Shown here: one piece after another, positions 45,543 through 49,551 of the stretch
Layout: the number at the start of each line of letters is the position of its first letter
Numbering within the stretch: position 1 is the first letter of the stretch
Source: Flammeovirgaceae bacterium
Lineage (GTDB): Bacteria; Bacteroidota; Bacteroidia; Cytophagales; Cyclobacteriaceae
Direction of reading: 5' to 3'
Assembly: GCA_023251155.1 (NCBI GenBank)
Contig: JAHEZH010000023.1
Span: 1-49,551 of the forward strand
DNA length: 49,551 bases
Made by a program: the position numbers and the translations under genes
Notes under the pieces: generated by a model
Told to the model about the DNA's origin: nothing
Seen by the model: the letters and a program-made list of their open reading frames with translations, nothing else
The model's database searches: none

Positions 45543-47591
45543 ATGGCAGACAAAGAAAGAGAGAACAAAGTATTACCTCCTAAAGTACCAAAGCCTAATT
45601 ACCAGATGTGGATTATACTCGCATTGGTAGCGGTGATACTTGCCGTCACTTACTTCACGCGCGGTGGCGAACTGGTCGAGATTCAATCGGGTCAGTTCAA
45701 ACAGATGGTAGAAAGTAACGATGTAAGCAAGGTCGTGCTGTACACCAAAGAACAACTGGTTGAAATTACGCTGAAAGCTGACGCAGTAGAGAATGCGAAA
45801 TACAAATCACAGTTACAGAAAAACAACTCCCTTGTTGGCGGTGCTCACTCAAGTGGTCCGCACTTTAAGCTGAAAGTGGGTTCTATCGAGAAATTTCAGA
45901 CTACCTATGACGAGCTGAGAAAGAAAAACAGTCAGGCACCGGATATTCAATTCGAGCCGGAAGAGCGTACCAACATTACCAGCGTATTGGTTAACTGGGG
46001 CTTCCTGTTCCTGTTGCTGTTTGGGTTCTGGATGCTCATGCGCAGAATGACGGGTGGCGGTGGTCCTGGCGGACAGATCTTCAACATCGGCAAGTCAAAA
46101 GCGGCACTGTTTGATGCTGAGAACAAAGTAAAAATTACCTTCCAGGATGTGGCCGGGTTGGATGAAGCCAAAGAAGAAGTAAAAGAGATTGTTGACTTTT
46201 TGAAGACTCCCGGCAAATTCACCAAGCTGGGTGGTAAAATCCCTAAAGGGGCATTGCTGGTTGGACCTCCGGGGACCGGTAAAACTCTGCTTGCTAAAGC
46301 TGTAGCCGGAGAAGCCGGTGTGCCCTTTTTCTCCTTATCAGGATCCGATTTCGTGGAAATGTTTGTGGGGGTAGGTGCAGCACGCGTGCGCGACTTATTC
46401 AAACAGGCCAAAGAGAAAGCTCCTTGTATTGTATTCATCGATGAGATTGATGCCATTGGCCGCTCGCGCGGACGTGGTGCGATGCCCGGTGCAAATGACG
46501 AACGTGAAAACACGTTGAACTCATTGCTGGTAGAAATGGATGGTTTCGCTACCGATAGTGGCGTTATTATTCTGGCTGCCACTAACCGTCCTGATGTATT
46601 GGATTCGGCGCTGATGCGCCCGGGACGTTTCGATCGTCAGGTGAGCATCGATAAGCCGGACATCGTAGGTCGTGAGGCGATCTTCAAAGTACACCTGAAG
46701 CCAATCAAGCTTTCGAAAGAAGTTGATGTGAAGAAACTGGCAGGACAAACTCCAGGCTTTGCCGGAGCGGAGATTGCCAACGTATGTAACGAAGCCGCTT
46801 TGATTGCCGCACGTAAGGATAAGAAAGAAGTAGAGATGCAGGATTTCCACGATGCGATCGATCGCGTGATTGGTGGTCTTGAAAAGAAAACCAAAATCAT
46901 CTCTCCGGAAGAAAAGAAGATTGTGGCATACCATGAAGCCGGTCACGCCGTAGCGGGCTGGTTCCTGGAGCATGCCGATCCGTTAGTGAAGGTAAGTATC
47001 GTACCACGTGGTGTAGCTGCGCTGGGCTACGCACAGTATCTTCCTAAAGAACAATTCCTCTATCAGACCGAACAATTGAATGACGAGATGTGCATGACCT
47101 TTGGAGGACGTGCCGCAGAAGACATCGTTTTCAATAAAATATCTACTGGTGCATTGAGCGACCTGGAGCGTATCACCAAGCTGGCCTATAGCATGGTTAC
47201 CGTATATGGTATGAACAAAGAAATCGGAAACATTTCCTTCTACGACTCCAAGCAGTCAGAATATTCGTTCAACAAACCCTATTCGGACAACACGGCTCAG
47301 CGTATCGATGAGGAAGTGAAGAAGATCATTGACATCTCTTATGAGAGAACAAAGGCATTGCTGACACTGCACCGTGATAAACTGGAGATCATTGCCAATG
47401 TGTTGCTGGAGAAAGAAATCATCTTCCAATCGGATCTGGAGCGTTTGATTGGAAAACGTCCGTTTGCAGCACAAACTACTTACGAGAAGTTTACTAACCG
47501 CAGGCCAGACGAAGAGAAAACAGAAGAAGAAAAGAAAGAAGAGAATCCTCTTCCTCACGAAGATGCACAATTGCCCAACCCTCAGAATTGA
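45543..47591 (+). CDS. ftsH: ATP-dependent zinc metalloprotease FtsH
   Basis: A 682-residue membrane AAA+ protease. TM1 is at about residues 19-38, the periplasmic region at 40-145, TM2 at about 146-164. AAA domain: Walker A '[14 protein letters not shown]' near 233, Walker B '[12 protein letters not shown]', and the second region of homology '[17 protein letters not shown]'. The protease domain has 'AYHEAGHAV' with zinc-binding His464 and His468 and catalytic Glu465. It degrades membrane and short-lived cytoplasmic proteins. The C-terminal tail is Glu/Lys-rich. A terminator lies 33 bases past the stop. Confidence 0.97.
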   Translation: MADKERENKVLPPKVPKPNYQMWIILALVAVILAVTYFTRGGELVEIQSGQFKQMVESNDVSKVVLYTKEQLVEITLKADAVENAKYKSQLQKNNSLVGGAHSSGPHFKLKVGSIEKFQTTYDELRKKNSQAPDIQFEPEERTNITSVLVNWGFLFLLLFGFWMLMRRMTGGGGPGGQIFNIGKSKAALFDAENKVKITFQDVAGLDEAKEEVKEIVDFLKTPGKFTKLGGKIPKGALLVGPPGTGKTLLAKAVAGEAGVPFFSLSGSDFVEMFVGVGAARVRDLFKQAKEKAPCIVFIDEIDAIGRSRGRGAMPGANDERENTLNSLLVEMDGFATDSGVIILAATNRPDVLDSALMRPGRFDRQVSIDKPDIVGREAIFKVHLKPIKLSKEVDVKKLAGQTPGFAGAEIANVCNEAALIAARKDKKEVEMQDFHDAIDRVIGGLEKKTKIISPEEKKIVAYHEAGHAVAGWFLEHADPLVKVSIVPRGVAALGYAQYLPKEQFLYQTEQLNDEMCMTFGGRAAEDIVFNKISTGALSDLERITKLAYSMVTVYGMNKEIGNISFYDSKQSEYSFNKPYSDNTAQRIDEEVKKIIDISYERTKALLTLHRDKLEIIANVLLEKEIIFQSDLERLIGKRPFAAQTTYEKFTNRRPDEEKTEEEKKEENPLPHEDAQLPNPQN

Positions 47592-47623
47592 GCAAAGGCA
47601 TAACAGATCTTAAGTGATATTTG

Positions 47624-47657
47624 AAAATCAGGCACAGCAATGTGCCTGATTTTTTTA
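47624..47657 (+). terminator. Intrinsic terminator after ftsH
   Basis: A 13-bp perfect stem (47624-47636 with 47641-47653) with GCAA tetraloop followed by a T run. Confidence 0.9.
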
Positions 47658-47806
47658 TTTGTATGTGGATTAGCAATTAGTGTAGATTGATGAAGATATG
47701 TACCTGTTCTGTACCTTACTAGTGTGCGTGCTTCCGCGCCAATGATAATGAATGCTTTCTATTTCTACAGCAGTGGCACGGAGTAAAAATTACAGTTTAG
47801 CACAAA

Positions 47807-47830
47807 GTTCAATCTGCAAGCGGATTGAAC
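47807..47830. repeat. 8-bp inverted repeat with 8-base loop
   Basis: GTTCAATC (47807-47814) pairs with GATTGAAC (47823-47830). It sits 9 bases before the 23-bp inverted repeat. Confidence 0.6.
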
Positions 47831-47839
47831 CGCTTCCCA

Positions 47840-47890
47840 TTTCTTCCTTATTTTTTCAGGCCTTGGTGGCCTGAAAAAATAAGGAAGAAA
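47840..47890. repeat. Perfect 23-bp inverted repeat with TTGGT loop
   Basis: The arm at 47840-47862 is exactly complementary to 47868-47890. The stem has an AT-rich base with a six-T/six-A block and a GC tip. It is far beyond the ftsH terminator, so it is not needed to end ftsH transcription. Confidence 0.85.
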
Positions 47891-47897
47891 CAACTAT

Positions 47898-47931
47898 GGC
47901 GCACCTACACACGTTCAGATGAAGGTGCGCC
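47898..47931. repeat. 9-bp inverted repeat with long loop
   Basis: GGCGCACCT (47898-47906) pairs with AGGTGCGCC (47923-47931) around a 16-base loop, immediately after the 23-bp inverted repeat. Confidence 0.65.
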
Positions 47932-48045
47932 TCAAAGCGCGCTACCGTGATGAAAACGATTAACACAACCGTGCCCGTTCACCATATCGATTACCCTACA
48001 GGTTGTTTAACTTTTACGTAGTAAATTGCATCCAATTACTAATTG

Positions 48046-48807
48046 ATGACACTGCCCGAAAACAAAAAGATCTACTTTGCTTCCGACTTCCACCTGGGAG
48101 TGCCCGACTATGCCTCCAGTTTGAAGAGAGAGAAACTCATTGTAGCCTGGCTGGATAAGATCAAAGAAGATGCCCATTCCATCTACCTGGTAGGCGACAT
48201 TTTTGACTTTTGGTTTGAATACAGGCACTCAATACCCAAAGGCTTCATCCGCTTTCAGGGCAAGCTGGCGGAGCTTCGTGATAAAGGCATACCGATTCAC
48301 TTCTTTACCGGAAACCATGACATGTGGATGTTCGATTACTTTGAAAAAGAACTCGACATTCGCATACATCGCGAACCACAATTACTGAAAGTAGGTCACC
48401 AAAAACTATTGGTTGGCCATGGCGATGGACTCGGCCCGGGGGATAAAGTATACAAGATTCAAAAGAAGTTTTTCAATAGTGCGTTTTGTCAGTGGCTCTT
48501 TGCACGCATCCATCCCAATCTCGGCATGGGCATTGCACACTACTGGAGCAAACAAAGCCGTATCAGCAACATGAAGCGTGACGAAGAAAAATTTCAAAGT
48601 GAAGACAAAGAGTTTCTGCTCACCTATTGCAAGGAACTGGAGAAGACACAGCATCATGATTACTACATCTTCGGCCACCGTCACCTGCCACTTGATCTTA
48701 AAGTAGGAGAAAACAGCCGCTACATTAACCTGGGTGAGTGGGTACACTTTACTACCTATGCCGTATATGATGGCAGTCATGTAGAACTCAAGAGCTTTAA
48801 ACAATGA
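48046..48807 (+). CDS. lpxH: UDP-2,3-diacylglucosamine diphosphatase-like phosphoesterase (LpxH type)
   Basis: A 253-residue metallophosphoesterase. Metal-binding motifs: 'ASDFHLG' (Asp14, His16), 'VGDIFDFWFEY', 'FTGNHDMWM', 'VGHGDGLG' and 'FGHRHLP'. The 'DFWFEYR' sequence after the second motif is characteristic of LpxH, which makes lipid X from UDP-2,3-diacylglucosamine for lipid A synthesis. ATG at 48046 is preferred to a TTG one codon upstream. Its stop overlaps the ATG of the next gene (ATGA), so translation is coupled. Confidence 0.93.
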   Translation: MTLPENKKIYFASDFHLGVPDYASSLKREKLIVAWLDKIKEDAHSIYLVGDIFDFWFEYRHSIPKGFIRFQGKLAELRDKGIPIHFFTGNHDMWMFDYFEKELDIRIHREPQLLKVGHQKLLVGHGDGLGPGDKVYKIQKKFFNSAFCQWLFARIHPNLGMGIAHYWSKQSRISNMKRDEEKFQSEDKEFLLTYCKELEKTQHHDYYIFGHRHLPLDLKVGENSRYINLGEWVHFTTYAVYDGSHVELKSFKQ

Positions 48808-49551
48808 AAAAGCTCCATTTAATCTTTAGTATATGGATGGTGTTGCCATTGCTCACCATCGGTCAACCCAAAAAGATAAAATCATTCAAAGCCGATAACG
48901 ACGTTACTGCTACTGCCGTTGATCGGGCCGGTGATTTTTATCTTGTATTGAGGACCGGTGAGATACAGAAGTTTGATAAAAACGGTACAAAGATCGCCTC
49001 CTTCAAAGGAACGCCTGACCTTACTACGTTTGATCCTACCAACGCCATACGCCTGCTTGCCTTTTACCAGGCCGATAAAAAATACACCTGGCTTTCACCT
49101 TCTCTGGAAGATCCGGGCTTTCAGGAGATCGATCCTTCCTGGGCGATTGATCCTATGCTTATATGTCCTTCCGGAGACCATTACCTGTGGATACTGGACG
49201 CAGCCGACTGGAGCCTGAAGAAAATCAACCCCCAATCTTCACAAACGCTGGCCGACTTTATCATCAGCAAACCCATACCCCACCCGGAGATTGCGCGGAT
49301 GCGTGAATACCTCAATTTCATTTTCCTGCTGGATGTTGAGCGTGGGTTCTTCATCTTCAACGCTATGGGCAAGCTCATTCACAAAATAGAAGTGAAAGAC
49401 ATCAGCAACTTCAACTTCCTGGGTGAAGAGTTGTATTATCAGAAAGAGAACACCATTCACTTCTTCGATTTATACACGGCCGAGAAAAGAACACTCCAAC
49501 TGGACCCCAAAGATTACCACTGGGTCATTCTCACGGATGAGCGTATGTTTA
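48804..49551 (+). CDS. Exported protein of unknown function, possibly beta-propeller (runs off right edge)
   Basis: Open for 249 codons from ATG at 48804 to the end of the window. A signal peptide is likely ('LIFSIWMVLPLLTIGQ'). Repeating strands such as 'TATAVDRAGDFYLVLRTG', 'GDHYLWILDAADWSLKKI' and 'LNFIFLLDVERGFFIFNAMG' look like propeller blades. Overlap with the lpxH stop (ATGA) indicates co-expression, and proteins of this kind are recurrent lpxH neighbours in Bacteroidota (from memory, not checked). The function is unknown. Confidence 0.85.
   Translation, partial: MKKLHLIFSIWMVLPLLTIGQPKKIKSFKADNDVTATAVDRAGDFYLVLRTGEIQKFDKNGTKIASFKGTPDLTTFDPTNAIRLLAFYQADKKYTWLSPSLEDPGFQEIDPSWAIDPMLICPSGDHYLWILDAADWSLKKINPQSSQTLADFIISKPIPHPEIARMREYLNFIFLLDVERGFFIFNAMGKLIHKIEVKDISNFNFLGEELYYQKENTIHFFDLYTAEKRTLQLDPKDYHWVILTDERMF

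Larger units (their letters stand above)
47592..48045. other. 454-base gap rich in hairpins between ftsH and lpxH
   Basis: It holds the ftsH terminator and three more inverted repeats (47807-47830, 47840-47890, 47898-47931), but no convincing coding frame. The right end precedes lpxH; a TTAACTTTTACG stretch near 48008 could be its promoter. Confidence 0.65.

Noticed and set aside
1..49551. CRISPR array, tRNA, rRNA, insertion sequence or integrase
   Set aside because: No regularly spaced direct repeats, cloverleaf-like or rRNA-like sequences, transposase motifs or target duplications were seen on reading through the window.

Overview
The window looks like ordinary chromosome from a Bacteroidota species, most likely order Cytophagales. 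The signs are secreted proteins with type IX secretion (T9SS) C-terminal sorting domains of both kinds (a 'YPNP' type A tail at 10499-14233 and a gliding-motility/CHU_C-like type B tail at 29649-32357), Bacteroidota -7 promoter elements (TAnnTTTG and close variants) upstream of many starts, no consistent Shine-Dalgarno sequences, and families common in that group (bacterial GH3-like protein, DUF4268, CxxC-headed carboxypeptidase-regulatory-like protein, tricorn-like S41 protease). Genus-level placement is inference. No rRNA, tRNA, CRISPR array, insertion sequence or prophage was recognised.

Layout. 1-5388 (minus strand) is a signalling operon: REC-HisKA-HATPase kinase, a 1202-residue CHASE3-HAMP-GAF-kinase-REC-REC-REC hybrid, a single-domain CheY-like regulator, and the first 45 codons of a CheR-type methyltransferase. 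5750-8255 (minus) holds small membrane or lipoprotein genes plus an ECF sigma factor overlapping a four-helix membrane protein. 8631-10390 is the divergent pair surE / diacylglycerol-kinase-like lipid kinase. 10499-14233 encodes a large T9SS-exported protein with three PA14-like modules, followed by a strong terminator and an MFS exporter. 16026-19288 is a tricorn-like protease gene broken by one missing base near its 3' end. 19420-24421 carries a DUF4038 glycosidase-like protein, a DUF1905/YdeI-like protein, an amidase, a flavin/2Fe-2S reductase and small unknown proteins, including a 36-residue membrane peptide.

24639-29623 has an ABC-F ATPase, a DUF4268 protein, a CxxC/carboxypeptidase-regulatory-like membrane protein, an AhpD-like protein, a lipoprotein and an alpha/beta hydrolase. 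29649-32357 is the CHU_C-type protein, divergent from rlmD. The rest is largely housekeeping: def, an NCS2 purine permease, a Pro-rich secreted protein, rseP-dxr (overlapping TAATG), a GH3-like protein, an HtrA/DegP-like protease, a THUMP RNA methyltransferase, birA divergent from rsfS-ftsH, and lpxH translationally coupled to a partial exported protein at the right edge.

I see no obvious new multi-gene system. The most useful leads are structural: a perfect 23-bp inverted repeat among other hairpins in the ftsH-lpxH gap, a 19-bp hairpin shared by two convergent gene ends, a REP-like element after rlmD, apparently leaderless starts with the promoter element four bases from ATG, the broken protease, and the divergent PA14-like repeats. 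Domain assignments are from motif reading only; no database search was run.
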